In this document: in pieces, positions 39,596 to 48,799 of the stretch
Layout: every line of letters begins with the position of its first letter
Numbering within the stretch: the first letter of the stretch is position 1
DNA from: Pseudocolwellia agarivorans
Lineage (GTDB): Bacteria; Pseudomonadota; Gammaproteobacteria; Enterobacterales; Alteromonadaceae
Direction: 5' to 3'
NCBI RefSeq assembly: GCF_002000085.1
Contig: NZ_MUZU01000003.1
Location: 62,001-126,000 of the forward strand
Length of the DNA: 64,000 nt
Program-made: the position numbers and the translations under genes
The notes under the pieces: generated by a model
What the model was told of the DNA's origin: nothing
Databases searched by the model: none
The model's input: the letters and a program-made list of their open reading frames with translations, nothing else

Positions 39596-39955
39596 ATGAA
39601 AGTATGGATCCATTTTGTCAGAGCGCCTGTTCGCGTAATATCTATCAGTAAAAGGCGAACCCATTCTAAACTAAAACGCCAAATGGTAGGACTCAAATTA
39701 GCACTTTCTCAGGAAAAGGCTGAAACTAAAGAAATGCTAAGTACGTACAAAAAGTACACTCGAAAACAAGCCACTCCCGAAGAGATGATAAACGCGAATA
39801 AACAATTCATAGATATATTAAAAGGCTTAGGGTTAGGCGTATTTGCGGTTTTACCTTTCGCACCTATTACCATACCAATACTTATAAAAGTAGGCAAAAT
39901 GGTTGGCGTAGATATTTTACCTAGCTCGTTTAATCGAGATAAAAAATCAAAATAA
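39596..39955 (+). CDS. Small LETM1-like protein
   Basis: 119 residues, basic N-terminal half, then a hydrophobic segment GLGVFAVLPFAPITIPILIK (about 77-96) and a VDILPSSF motif. The pattern of a Pro-rich membrane segment followed by I-L-P-S-x-F matches the core of the LETM1 ribosome-binding domain, known from mitochondrial inner-membrane proteins and short bacterial relatives. Cellular role in bacteria is unclear. A TATAAT hexamer occurs about 40 bases upstream. It converges on the gene at 39980. Confidence 0.7.
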   Translation: MKVWIHFVRAPVRVISISKRRTHSKLKRQMVGLKLALSQEKAETKEMLSTYKKYTRKQATPEEMINANKQFIDILKGLGLGVFAVLPFAPITIPILIKVGKMVGVDILPSSFNRDKKSK

Positions 39956-39979
39956 GTGCCTATGTTACCTAATTCTGTA

Positions 39980-40468
39980 CTATTTCAAATAACTGATAGA
40001 CTGATCAGTTACACATTGAGTAAAGCTTTTTTTTCGTTCTTCTTTAGATAAAGAAGAAATAGCTTTTTTCACCAATTTCATTCTTTCTACTTTTTTATCT
40101 TCAGGTAAATCATCTAGCTGACCATGAAAACATCCTAATAGACCATAATTAATAGCCGTATCAGAGCTTACTAACTCTCCTCCCAAGCAACTCTCAAGCT
40201 TCTCAGCTAATCTTTCCTTACTCATTTTTGTGATAAGTGTATCTAAAGTATATTTACCATAGGCATTATTATTGGCGTTATTGCACGCAAATAAAATATC
40301 TGCCACAGCAACGATAGGAATTAAATTATTATGCTGTTCATTGAACTTATTTTTGAGCCACTGCTGATGCTCTGTTAATTCATTTACTTTAGGATTTTCA
40401 GCTGATAAAGCAGTAAAACTAAGCGTCAGTGATACGACTACAGGTAATGTTAATACAAAAAACTTCAT
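39980..40468 (-). CDS. Small exported protein of unknown function
   Basis: 162 residues with a clear signal peptide (FVLTLPVVVSLTLSFTALSA, cleavage about 23). The mature part is helical and charged, with four cysteines (CNN, CLGG, CFHG, CVTDQ) that could form two disulfides in the periplasm. I do not recognise a family. It is a single gene convergent with the LETM1-like gene; only 24 bases lie between the stops. Confidence 0.75.
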   Translation of the reverse strand: MKFFVLTLPVVVSLTLSFTALSAENPKVNELTEHQQWLKNKFNEQHNNLIPIVAVADILFACNNANNNAYGKYTLDTLITKMSKERLAEKLESCLGGELVSSDTAINYGLLGCFHGQLDDLPEDKKVERMKLVKKAISSLSKEERKKSFTQCVTDQSISYLK

Positions 40469-40619
40469 ATAAGATCTTATCCAGGAAAACTTAGCGCTAT
40501 TTTACTAAAAATACAGGGAAGTTCATATTCCAATTTGTAAATGAGACTTCTCATTCATACCACCCCATGGTTAAATAAGAAAATGTCATTAGTGAAATAA
40601 ATTTTAGGCGAAATTAATT

Positions 40620-41072
40620 ATGTTTAGACGCGTTATTTTTTCATGTTTTATTCTTATTAGCCTAACAAGCAATAGCTTTGCTCACCCCCCATCTGAAGAG
40701 TTACAGCAACTATTACAGCAACATAAAGGAAGTGTCATTTATGTTGATTTTTGGGCCTCTTGGTGCGGTCCATGTCGTAAATCATTTCCTTGGATGAATG
40801 AAATACAACAAAAATACGAAAACTTAAAAATTATAAGTGTAAATGTTGATAATGAAAGGGCTTTAGCTGCTGAATTTTTAAGCAAAGTCTCCGCAAACTT
40901 TCCGATCATCTATGATCCTAAAGGTAAAATAGCCAAAAAGTACAAACTAAAAGGTATGCCGAGCAGTTATATATATAACAAAGCGGGGCTACTTGTTAGC
41001 TCTCACGTAGGCTTCACAGAATCTAAACAAAAAAAATACGAAGAAGAATTACAATACCTTTTAGCTCAGTGA
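40620..41072 (+). CDS. Exported thioredoxin-like protein (TlpA type)
   Basis: 150 residues: signal peptide (about 1-21), then a thioredoxin fold with the active site WASWCGPCRKSFPW and the cis-proline loop GMPSSYIY. The CGPC motif is that of reducing thioredoxins or TlpA/ResA-type thiol-disulfide proteins. It acts in the periplasm, possibly in cytochrome or disulfide maintenance; the partner is unknown. It converges with the FAH-family gene 10 bases away. Confidence 0.9.
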   Translation: MFRRVIFSCFILISLTSNSFAHPPSEELQQLLQQHKGSVIYVDFWASWCGPCRKSFPWMNEIQQKYENLKIISVNVDNERALAAEFLSKVSANFPIIYDPKGKIAKKYKLKGMPSSYIYNKAGLLVSSHVGFTESKQKKYEEELQYLLAQ

Positions 41073-41082
41073 AGCGTTAACC

Positions 41083-41694
41083 CTAACAAGCAACCCAAGT
41101 ATGACTGACTAAGGTTTTACCTTCGTGAATTATGCTTCCAGCAAAGCAATCTTTTGCGTTAATCACTCCAACCCCTTTTGGGGTTCCAGTCATAACAACA
41201 TCACCATCTTCTAAAGTCATAAATGATTGTAACTCTGCTAATATTTCTGCAGGAGAATACATCATTAAACTAACATCTCCTTGTTGAGTTAATACATTAT
41301 TTATTGTGAGTTGAACTTCGTAATTACTCCGCATATCCTCAATCAGGATAAACTCACTAAAAACTGCCGCGCCATCAAACGACTTAGCTCGCTCCCAAGG
41401 TAAACCTTTTTCTTTCAAGCGAGTCTGTAATTTACGTTTAGTTAGATCTAAGCCAAAACCTATAGCAGTAAATGCCCCTTTTTCATATATAAAGCAAATT
41501 TCTCCTTCATAATGTAATGGCTCATCATGTACTGAAATTAAGGTGCTACTAATCGATGAGTTAGGCTTAGTAAATACCACCATATTTTCTGGTATTTCAT
41601 TACCTAACTCAGCAATATGTTCTACATAATTCCTTCCTATACATACGATTTTTGAAGGTGTTATTAATTTTTCATTTACCTTAATTTTATTCAA
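41083..41694 (-). CDS. Fumarylacetoacetate hydrolase family protein
   Basis: 203 residues, the short YcgM/FAHD1-like form. It shows IGRNYVEHIAELGNEIPE, the metal-binding E-G-E (about 65-67 in H-Y-E-G-E-I) and the MTGTPKGVG loop near the C-terminus. The group cleaves C-C bonds or decarboxylates oxaloacetate-like acids in the cytoplasm. The TTG start at 41694 has AAGG eight bases upstream. It lies 10 bases behind a 2-hydroxyglutarate-oxidase-like gene, so the pair may work together on a dicarboxylic acid. Confidence 0.9.
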   Translation of the reverse strand: MNKIKVNEKLITPSKIVCIGRNYVEHIAELGNEIPENMVVFTKPNSSISSTLISVHDEPLHYEGEICFIYEKGAFTAIGFGLDLTKRKLQTRLKEKGLPWERAKSFDGAAVFSEFILIEDMRSNYEVQLTINNVLTQQGDVSLMMYSPAEILAELQSFMTLEDGDVVMTGTPKGVGVINAKDCFAGSIIHEGKTLVSHTWVAC

Positions 41695-41704
41695 AATATT
41701 TACC

Positions 41705-42805
41705 TTAAATTTCTAATGCTTTATTGACCAAATTAGCTATCGCTAAACTTGCCGTAAGTCCCGGAGATTCGATACCAAACAAATTAACCAAACCTTTAAT
41801 ACCGTGTTTAGTTTCATCTTGAATGATAAAGTCATTAAACTGATTTTTATTTAATTTAGGTCGAATACCCGCATAGTCAGGCTGTAATTTACTTCCATCA
41901 ATTAAAGGGAAGTAGTTTTGTATTGCTCGTACAAACTTGCCTTTTAATAATTCAGGAACAGTGTAATCTATCCCGTTAATAAACTCGGTATCTGGGCCAA
42001 ACTTTAATTGCCCTGACATATCAATTGTTGCATGAATACCTAAGCCATTTTCAGACGGTACAGGATAAATTAAATGCTTGAATGGACTTACGCCTGAATA
42101 CGAAAAGTAATGCCCTCGGCAAAAATTAACGTTAGGGATAAACTTTTCAGATAATGAACGAATACATCTGGCAATTTTATCAGCATGTAAGCCTCCACTA
42201 TTAATTAAATTTCTACATTGAAATATAAAAGTTTCTCCCTGACAACTCACCTTCACTATAAAACCATTTTTGATCACTTCAACATTCATGAGTTCGGTCA
42301 GTGGTGAAAATAATGCGCCATTAGCCTCTGCTTCAGCAAGCAAACTTTGCATAAAACTATGTGAATCAATAATACCTGTTGAGGGTGAATATAATGCTGA
42401 AGTCGATTTTACTTGAGGCTCTAAATTATTAACCTCTCTACGACTTAATATTTTTAAATCTGAAACATGATTCGCTTTTGCTTTACATAAAATATCACTA
42501 AGTAAACTATCTTGCTCATTGTCAGTTGCGACAATAAGTTTACCGATACGAGAAAAGGATATATTGCGATTCGTACAATATTGATAAAGCAACTCTTTAC
42601 CTTCAACACAAAATTTGGTTTTTAGTGTATTTTCAGGGTAGTAAATACCGGCATGAATCACTTCGCTATTACGACTACTGGTTTCTTCACCAAAAGAAGT
42701 ATTTTTATCAATAATTAATACATTAGATAAAGTTTTACTCAGCTGAGCTGCTATAGCCAAACCAACAACACCTGCACCAACTATAAGTGTATCAACAGTT
42801 TCCAA
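41705..42805 (-). CDS. FAD-dependent oxidoreductase, L-2-hydroxyglutarate oxidase-like
   Basis: 366 residues of the DAO superfamily. The dinucleotide-binding GAGVVGLAIA (8-17) is followed by SSRNSEVIHAGIYYP, a segment characteristic of LhgO/L2HGDH enzymes, and a C-terminal F-G-I-E-S-P-G-L-T. It probably oxidises L-2-hydroxyglutarate or a related 2-hydroxyacid. The start is TTG at 42805 with AGAGG just upstream. It forms a two-gene unit with the FAH-family gene and diverges from the sugar-module genes. Confidence 0.85.
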   Translation of the reverse strand: METVDTLIVGAGVVGLAIAAQLSKTLSNVLIIDKNTSFGEETSSRNSEVIHAGIYYPENTLKTKFCVEGKELLYQYCTNRNISFSRIGKLIVATDNEQDSLLSDILCKAKANHVSDLKILSRREVNNLEPQVKSTSALYSPSTGIIDSHSFMQSLLAEAEANGALFSPLTELMNVEVIKNGFIVKVSCQGETFIFQCRNLINSGGLHADKIARCIRSLSEKFIPNVNFCRGHYFSYSGVSPFKHLIYPVPSENGLGIHATIDMSGQLKFGPDTEFINGIDYTVPELLKGKFVRAIQNYFPLIDGSKLQPDYAGIRPKLNKNQFNDFIIQDETKHGIKGLVNLFGIESPGLTASLAIANLVNKALEI

Positions 42806-43038
42806 GCGTCCTCTGAATAAATTTACAAAATAAATTAATCATACCAGTTTAATTAGTGAGATTGGTATGACTAAAATAAAAGCTACACTCAAAAAGCTTT
42901 TTTATTCATGTATTACTAAGTACTATACTGATGCCATATCAAGATGCGGATGAATAACCGATTACACGATAGTTTGACTCATTGTAAACATGCACCGACA
43001 AACAAATAACAATAAAAACAAAATATTAGGTATTAATT

Positions 43039-43626
43039 ATGATCAAAAGAGCCATGGACATTATTATTTCATTAATAACCTTATCTTTATTATTCCCTGT
43101 GATACTTTTTACCGCGATCATATTATTTAGCCTCAAATGCCGTCCTGTTTTATTTAAACAACCTAGGCCCGGATTGAATAACCAAGTATTTAACATGTAT
43201 AAATTTCGTTCAATGAACGATATGAAAGATAATAAGGGTGAGTTATTACCAGACAGTGAACGTTTAACGCCATTCGGTAAATTTATACGCAATACCAGTA
43301 TTGATGAATTACCTGGGTTGTGGAGTGTATTAAAAGGCGATATGAGTATTGTAGGGCCTCGTCCTTTACTAGTTGAATATCTTCCCTTATACACAACAGA
43401 ACAAGCTCGTAGGCATAACGTAAAACCCGGCATCACTGGTTGGGCACAAGTAAACGGACGTAACACCCTTTCTTGGGAAGAAAAGTTTGCATTCGATGTA
43501 TGGTATGTGGACAACCGAACTTTTTGGCTAGACATTAAAATTATTTTTATGACAATTAAAAAGGTTTTTGCTCAAGCAGATATCAATGCATCTGGCGAAG
43601 CAACTATGACTAAGTTTAAAGGCTAA
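43039..43626 (+). CDS. Undecaprenyl-phosphate sugar transferase (PglC/WcaJ-like, short)
   Basis: 195 residues: one N-terminal membrane segment followed by the bacterial sugar transferase domain (FKQPRPGLNNQVFNMYKFRS, SIDELPGLWSVLKGD, GPRPLLVEYLPLY, KPGITGWAQVNGRN). This is the compact monotopic form, as in Campylobacter PglC. It starts a second lipid-linked glycan, distinct from the large transferase at 32108. The next genes encode a PglD-, PglE- and PglF-like set, so the sugar is likely a 2,4-diamino-trideoxyhexose derivative; that is inference. Confidence 0.92.
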   Translation: MIKRAMDIIISLITLSLLFPVILFTAIILFSLKCRPVLFKQPRPGLNNQVFNMYKFRSMNDMKDNKGELLPDSERLTPFGKFIRNTSIDELPGLWSVLKGDMSIVGPRPLLVEYLPLYTTEQARRHNVKPGITGWAQVNGRNTLSWEEKFAFDVWYVDNRTFWLDIKIIFMTIKKVFAQADINASGEATMTKFKG

Positions 43627-43635
43627 GGATTAAAT

Positions 43636-44280
43636 ATGAGTACATTAATTATCATAGGTGCAGGTGGCCACGGAAGAGTTGTTGCTGATTGCGCACAACA
43701 AATAAATACATATCAAGAAATATACTTTTTAGACGACAGCTTCCCTGAACGTAAAAACAATAGCATTTGGGACATTATTGGCAAAATAGATAAATATACT
43801 CGTTACCTTGATAACGCTGATTTTATTGTGGCCTTTGGCAACAACAAACTTCGTCAACAAATGCTAAACACCTTGATCAACGCAAATGCAAAAATTGTCT
43901 CTTTAATTCATCCCCGTGCTTACGTAAGCCCGCATTCAACTATTGAAGCAGGTGTTGTAGTATTTGCCCAATCGGTTATCAACATTGGCAGTACCATTAA
44001 AACCGGTTGCATAATTAATACAGGAGCAACGATAGACCACGACTGCACAATAGAAGCTATGGTACATATATCTCCAGGAGTTAATATTGCTGGAGGAGTC
44101 ATCGTTGGTGAGCGTTCATGGATTGGTATTGGAGCATCCGTTATAGAAAGCATTACACTGGCACCCAATACACAAGTTGCAGCCGGCTCAAGCATTATTA
44201 AAGCAACACAAAAAAATTCGCTATACGCTGGTGTACCTGCTGTTTTTAAAAAGTCTATTCCATCAAAAAATAATTTATAG
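43636..44280 (+). CDS. Sugar O/N-acetyltransferase, PglD/NeuD-like
   Basis: 214 residues. An N-terminal nucleotide-sugar-binding part begins LIIIGAGGHGRVVADCAQ, and a C-terminal left-handed beta-helix has hexapeptide repeats including the catalytic-His region TGATIDHDCTIE. The family acetylates the 4-amino group of UDP-4-amino-4,6-dideoxyhexosamines using acetyl-CoA. AAGGAT precedes the ATG, and it lies 9 bases after the transferase gene and 8 before the aminotransferase. Confidence 0.92.
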   Translation: MSTLIIIGAGGHGRVVADCAQQINTYQEIYFLDDSFPERKNNSIWDIIGKIDKYTRYLDNADFIVAFGNNKLRQQMLNTLINANAKIVSLIHPRAYVSPHSTIEAGVVVFAQSVINIGSTIKTGCIINTGATIDHDCTIEAMVHISPGVNIAGGVIVGERSWIGIGASVIESITLAPNTQVAAGSSIIKATQKNSLYAGVPAVFKKSIPSKNNL

Positions 44281-44288
44281 GATAAATC

Positions 44289-45467
44289 GTGCTAAATACT
44301 GAGTTTTCACCTTGGCCTAATTTTACAGAAGAAGAAATAACAGCAGTATCTAAGGTACTTGCTTCTAATAAAGTAAATTATTGGACAGGAGACGAAGGAA
44401 GAAAGTTTGAAACCGAATTTGCAGCTTATACCGACTGTAAATACGCGGTAGCCCTTGCCAACGGAACTCTCGCATTAGATCTCGCATTACAGACTTTAGA
44501 TATTGGGCACGGTGATGAAGTTATTGTTACTTCAAGAACCTTCATTGCCTCTATTAGTAGTATTGTAAATGCAGGCGCAACGCCAGTATTTGCAGATGTA
44601 GAACTTGATAATCAAAATATTAGCGCTCAAACAATTTCGACGGTATTAACCGACAAAACCAAAGCTATTATTTGTGTACATCTAGCTGGTTGGCCATGTG
44701 AAATGGACGACATTATGACATTAGCCGAGCAACATAAGCTTTTCGTGATTGAAGATTGCGCACAAGCTCACGGAGCAAAGTATAAAGGCCGTTCTGTTGG
44801 TAGTATTGGGCATATCGGTGCTTGGTCTTTCTGCCAAGACAAAATAATGACGACTGGTGGCGAAGGAGGCATGCTTACAACGAATAATGAAAAATTATGG
44901 CGTAAAGCTTGGGCTTTTAAAGATCACGGAAAATCGTATCAAGCTGTATACGAAACCGAACATCCTCCAGGATATCGATGGTTACATGAATCTTTTGGTA
45001 CCAATTGGCGCTTAACAGAAATGCAATCAACCATTGGACGCATACAAGTGAAACGCATGCCGCAATGGACAAAAATTAGAACACAATACGCTAAAGACAT
45101 ATTCAATGTTTGCCAAAATTATAACTTTATTAATGTGCCTCAAATACCTGATTATATCGAACACGCTTTTTATAAATGTTACGTCACAATAAACCCTGAA
45201 AATTTACCTCGCTCATGGAATCGAGATAAAATTATCAACGCTATAACAGCACAAGGCGTTCCATGTTTTTCAGGCAGTTGTTCAGAGGTCTATAGAGAGA
45301 AAGCTTTTGAAAATACATCATATTTACCTAAAAATCCGCTTAAAAATGCTCAAAACCTTGGCGAGAACTCATTGATGTTCCTCGTGCACCCAACACTAAA
45401 AAAAGAAGAAATATCAAAGACTTGCAAAACATTAACCCAAGTGTTCGATCAAATAGTATGCCTTTAA
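44289..45467 (+). CDS. DegT/DnrJ/EryC1/StrS sugar aminotransferase (PglE-like)
   Basis: 392 residues. PLP Lys185 lies in SFCQDKIMTTGGEGG, with an upstream IEDCAQAHGA segment (PLP Asp) and ALANGTLALDLAL near the N-terminus, all as in the family. It transfers an amino group from glutamate to C4 of a 4-keto-6-deoxy sugar nucleotide, the product of the dehydratase encoded next. The start is GTG at 44289, with an AGGA-like site six bases before it and no nearby ATG. Confidence 0.92.
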   Translation: MLNTEFSPWPNFTEEEITAVSKVLASNKVNYWTGDEGRKFETEFAAYTDCKYAVALANGTLALDLALQTLDIGHGDEVIVTSRTFIASISSIVNAGATPVFADVELDNQNISAQTISTVLTDKTKAIICVHLAGWPCEMDDIMTLAEQHKLFVIEDCAQAHGAKYKGRSVGSIGHIGAWSFCQDKIMTTGGEGGMLTTNNEKLWRKAWAFKDHGKSYQAVYETEHPPGYRWLHESFGTNWRLTEMQSTIGRIQVKRMPQWTKIRTQYAKDIFNVCQNYNFINVPQIPDYIEHAFYKCYVTINPENLPRSWNRDKIINAITAQGVPCFSGSCSEVYREKAFENTSYLPKNPLKNAQNLGENSLMFLVHPTLKKEEISKTCKTLTQVFDQIVCL

Positions 45468-45585
45468 CTTTTTTATATGAAAAAAAAGCATGACAACGCC
45501 ATAAAAAATTGTGAAGATATTGTTACTATAGTGTTACACGGATGTCCTATTTTACTAATAAAAACAATAAAAAAGGCGTTGTATC

Positions 45586-47532
45586 ATGATCAGAAAAATA
45601 GATCTCATTCCAAGTTATTTAAAACTTATTATGGGGGTTGGTTTTGACCTTTTAGCGTTATCCATTGCGTTCTTTTTGGCTTACTTTATACGAATGGGCC
45701 TTAATAATACTGCATTCACGTTATCTGAACTTTTTGTATACCTAACTATTACCTTATCTACACTCTTACTTTTTACCTATTTCGATGTCTATCGATCCGT
45801 TGTACGCTACTTTAATGCTAAAGCATTTCTGAAAATCTTTATTATATTAATTTGTACTACCACTATTTTTTATCTTGCTGGTTACATTTTTGATGCATTT
45901 ATTCCTCGCTCTGTACCTATCGTATTTTTTGTACTCGCTATTTTACAAATTACCAGCATTCGCGCTTTATTTGGCATTATCTTCGAGAAAAAGCTTTTTA
46001 ACGAACGCGAAGGCGTTGTTATCTACGGAGCAAGCACAACAGGCCGAGAGCTTGTTAACGCCTTAACGCTAGGAAAAAAATATCAACCTCTTGCGTTTAT
46101 TGATGAAAAAACACGCTATCAAAACCGAAATGTTTTAGGCTTACATGTATATTCTCATAACAAAATAGGTAACTTACTTAAACGATTTGGCAAATTTAAA
46201 GTCCTTATTGCTGTGTCTAATGTTGATCCACATCGACTTAAAGAAATTGTTGCCGCCTTAGAACCTCATGCGCTTGAGCTACTTACAGTACCCACCATGT
46301 CAGATATAGTCTCAGGCAAACGAAGTATTGATCAGTTACGTGAAGTATCTGTTAAAGAATTATTAGGTAGAAAGTCCGTTGACCCCGTTCCTGAATTACT
46401 CTCGGCCAACGTGACTAACAAAGTGGTTATGGTGTCGGGTGCCGGCGGCTCAATAGGTAAAGAACTTTGCCGACAAATACTATTAAATGCACCTAAAAAA
46501 TTGGTTTTGCTAGATATCAGTGAAGCTTTTTTGTATGAAATTCATCAAGAACTGACAGAATTTCTTGCAGAAACGAATAACCCTTTAGAAATAATTCCGC
46601 TTATTGGTAATGTACAAAATGACACCTTAATGAAATCTATTTTCGTGCAACAACACGTTCAAACTATATATCATGCTGCTGCTTATAAGCATGTACCTAT
46701 GGTTGAAGGTAATGTTATTTCTGGTGTTAGTAATAATATTTTTGGTACTTATGCTATAGCAAAAGCAGCTGTCGCGAGTAAAGTAGAAACCTTCGTGCTT
46801 ATTTCAACAGACAAAGCTGTTAGACCCACTAATGTAATGGGTGCCACCAAGCGTATGGCTGAACTGGTGTTACAAGGTCTTGCAAACAAACAAAAAGAAA
46901 CACGTTTTGCTATGGTTCGCTTCGGTAATGTACTTGGCTCTTCAGGTTCCGTTGTGCCTTTATTTAAAAAACAAATTGAGCGTGGTGGTCCTATCACCAT
47001 TACTCATCCAGATATTATCCGATACTTTATGACCATACCTGAAGCTGCTCAATTAGTTATCCAAGCAGGAGCCATGGGAAAAGGCGGCGATGTCTTTGTT
47101 TTAGACATGGGTGAACCTGTAAAAATTGTAGATTTAGCCCATAAAATGACTCACTTAATGGGATTTACTATCAAAAATGATGATAATCCTATGGGAGACA
47201 TTGCTATTGAATACAGTGGCCTAAGACCAGGAGAAAAACTTTACGAAGAGTTACTGATTGATGATCATGCCCAACAAACGTCCCACGAACGTATATTAAC
47301 GGCAAATGAAAAGTCTATACCGTGGGATGATGTCACTACTATCCTTGAGCATTTAAGCCAAGCCATTACTAATGATGACGACAAGCAAATTAGACAAATA
47401 CTAGTAAATGCTCCCCTGGGTTATAACCCTTCAACGGCAGAACAGAAAGAAAAAACCCTTTCACAATTTACAGATACACTATCTATTCTAAAACCTAATA
47501 TACAACAGCCCGAATTAATAGGCGCACTTTAA
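45586..47532 (+). CDS. UDP-HexNAc 4,6-dehydratase, membrane-bound (PglF/WbpM-like)
   Basis: 648 residues. Four N-terminal membrane helices (about 15-130), a CoA-binding-like domain with GASTTG (148-153), then an extended SDR domain with GAGGSIG (285-291) and STDKAVRPTNVMGATK. Met replaces the usual catalytic Tyr, which is normal for this group. It converts UDP-N-acetylglucosamine to the 4-keto-6-deoxy sugar in the inner membrane, feeding the aminotransferase upstream. A 118-base gap with its own AAAGGCG site suggests a separate or additional promoter. Confidence 0.93.
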   Translation: MIRKIDLIPSYLKLIMGVGFDLLALSIAFFLAYFIRMGLNNTAFTLSELFVYLTITLSTLLLFTYFDVYRSVVRYFNAKAFLKIFIILICTTTIFYLAGYIFDAFIPRSVPIVFFVLAILQITSIRALFGIIFEKKLFNEREGVVIYGASTTGRELVNALTLGKKYQPLAFIDEKTRYQNRNVLGLHVYSHNKIGNLLKRFGKFKVLIAVSNVDPHRLKEIVAALEPHALELLTVPTMSDIVSGKRSIDQLREVSVKELLGRKSVDPVPELLSANVTNKVVMVSGAGGSIGKELCRQILLNAPKKLVLLDISEAFLYEIHQELTEFLAETNNPLEIIPLIGNVQNDTLMKSIFVQQHVQTIYHAAAYKHVPMVEGNVISGVSNNIFGTYAIAKAAVASKVETFVLISTDKAVRPTNVMGATKRMAELVLQGLANKQKETRFAMVRFGNVLGSSGSVVPLFKKQIERGGPITITHPDIIRYFMTIPEAAQLVIQAGAMGKGGDVFVLDMGEPVKIVDLAHKMTHLMGFTIKNDDNPMGDIAIEYSGLRPGEKLYEELLIDDHAQQTSHERILTANEKSIPWDDVTTILEHLSQAITNDDDKQIRQILVNAPLGYNPSTAEQKEKTLSQFTDTLSILKPNIQQPELIGAL

Positions 47533-47549
47533 AGTAAAGCACGCTTTTC

Positions 47550-48659
47550 TTACTTTCTAATCAATAACCATGCTTGAGCATAATCAGGCATGGTTTTATT
47601 AGCCTGATGGTAATCTTCCCAACCTTTATAGCTATCAACCAATAAATCTAACTGAAATAGATTATTGTCAAATGCTCCACCTTGATCCGCTAAAACGCCC
47701 ATTCTACTTACCTGCTCACCTTCTTGAATAAAGCTCACTAAAAAAAGCTTTCCTAAACCCAACTCTTTAACATTGCCAGCAAAGGTTACATGAGGTTTAA
47801 CTGCAATTTTACTCGCCAATGTTTTCCCGTACCCCATAATGCTAGGTACCTCAGCAAAGTACCAATAACGCGCTTGCTCTCTTTTACCTATACTATAATC
47901 GTAAGCAATGCCATTATTACGATGCACATTAAAATAACGTATTTCGTTATTTACCGTCAGCACACCTGTGCCCTGCAATAACACATCGTGTAACGACTCT
48001 TCGCTTATCCATACCAAAGGTTTAGCTAAATTATTTTTTAATAACGCGCCCGCAATAACCTCTTGTCGAGTATATTTAAATCGTGTTAGCGCTTTGTTCT
48101 CATCGGCTTGTTCAAGCGAAAGTCCCTTTTCATCATAAGGTAAAGCATACAAAGCTTGATTAAACTCTGCCGTTTTTACGGGACTCGCTGATAATGTTTT
48201 AGTGTAGTATTTAGTTAAAAATATCTGATCATTAGGAATGTTATTCAACAACCGCGATTTAACTTCATTATTACTTTTTTGTGCGATAGCTTTCGCTGTT
48301 TTAACATCCGGCATCCAGCGATAAAAAGTAAAATGCTGTTTTAAAAACTCAATATTATGTAATCGACTTTGTCTTTTAGCTCTCACATCATCACGATACG
48401 TGTCGCAAATAAACGTTAAGGTATCTTTAACTTGCTGTAGTGATATTTTATCTTCAAATACATGCCCTACTTTTACCGCAAAGGTATCTTCAGCATAAGT
48501 ATTTAAATAGTGTTGTGTATTTTCAGCAACAGCACACAACTGGCTAGCTTTAAAGTTTTTCATTACCCCTAAATCAGGATCTTTAACAATGCTAAAAGTA
48601 AACGCGAATGAGGTATGAGAAAATAAAATAACCAATAACAATAAAACTTTATTTAGCAT
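47550..48659 (-). CDS. Exported MltA/3D-domain-like protein
   Basis: 369 residues from the ATG at 48659, which has AGGG upstream and gives a clean signal peptide (MLNKVLLLLVILFSHTSFAF); an ATG at 48701 adds 14 atypical residues. The C-terminal 150 residues carry LLQGTGVLTV, YFNVHRNNGIAYDYSIG, EVPSIMGYG and ADQGGAFDNNLFQLDLL. These resemble the MltA/3D double-psi barrel, whose three aspartates act in membrane-bound lytic transglycosylases. It lacks a lipobox. The peptidoglycan role is inferred. Confidence 0.65.
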   Translation of the reverse strand: MLNKVLLLLVILFSHTSFAFTFSIVKDPDLGVMKNFKASQLCAVAENTQHYLNTYAEDTFAVKVGHVFEDKISLQQVKDTLTFICDTYRDDVRAKRQSRLHNIEFLKQHFTFYRWMPDVKTAKAIAQKSNNEVKSRLLNNIPNDQIFLTKYYTKTLSASPVKTAEFNQALYALPYDEKGLSLEQADENKALTRFKYTRQEVIAGALLKNNLAKPLVWISEESLHDVLLQGTGVLTVNNEIRYFNVHRNNGIAYDYSIGKREQARYWYFAEVPSIMGYGKTLASKIAVKPHVTFAGNVKELGLGKLFLVSFIQEGEQVSRMGVLADQGGAFDNNLFQLDLLVDSYKGWEDYHQANKTMPDYAQAWLLIRK

Positions 48660-48799
48660 GGAGTGCCCTAAATTAATGAAGTGTTCAATAATAACTAGCA
48701 TATTAGCGTAAATATAATGGCCTGACTATTTTGCACTCTCTTTGCCCCAACCAAAACAAACTGTCATAATAGCCCCATCATTACTACTGGTTTTAACTT

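Noticed and set aside
42839-42870. Inverted repeat TCATACCA / TGGTATGA between divergent genes
   Set aside because: Only 8-bp arms in AT-rich DNA; could be an operator, but too weak to list as a feature.
43026-43535. Long minus-strand ORF (169 codons)
   Set aside because: It lies fully opposite the sugar transferase gene at 43039, whose motifs are unmistakable; the reverse frame has no family features.
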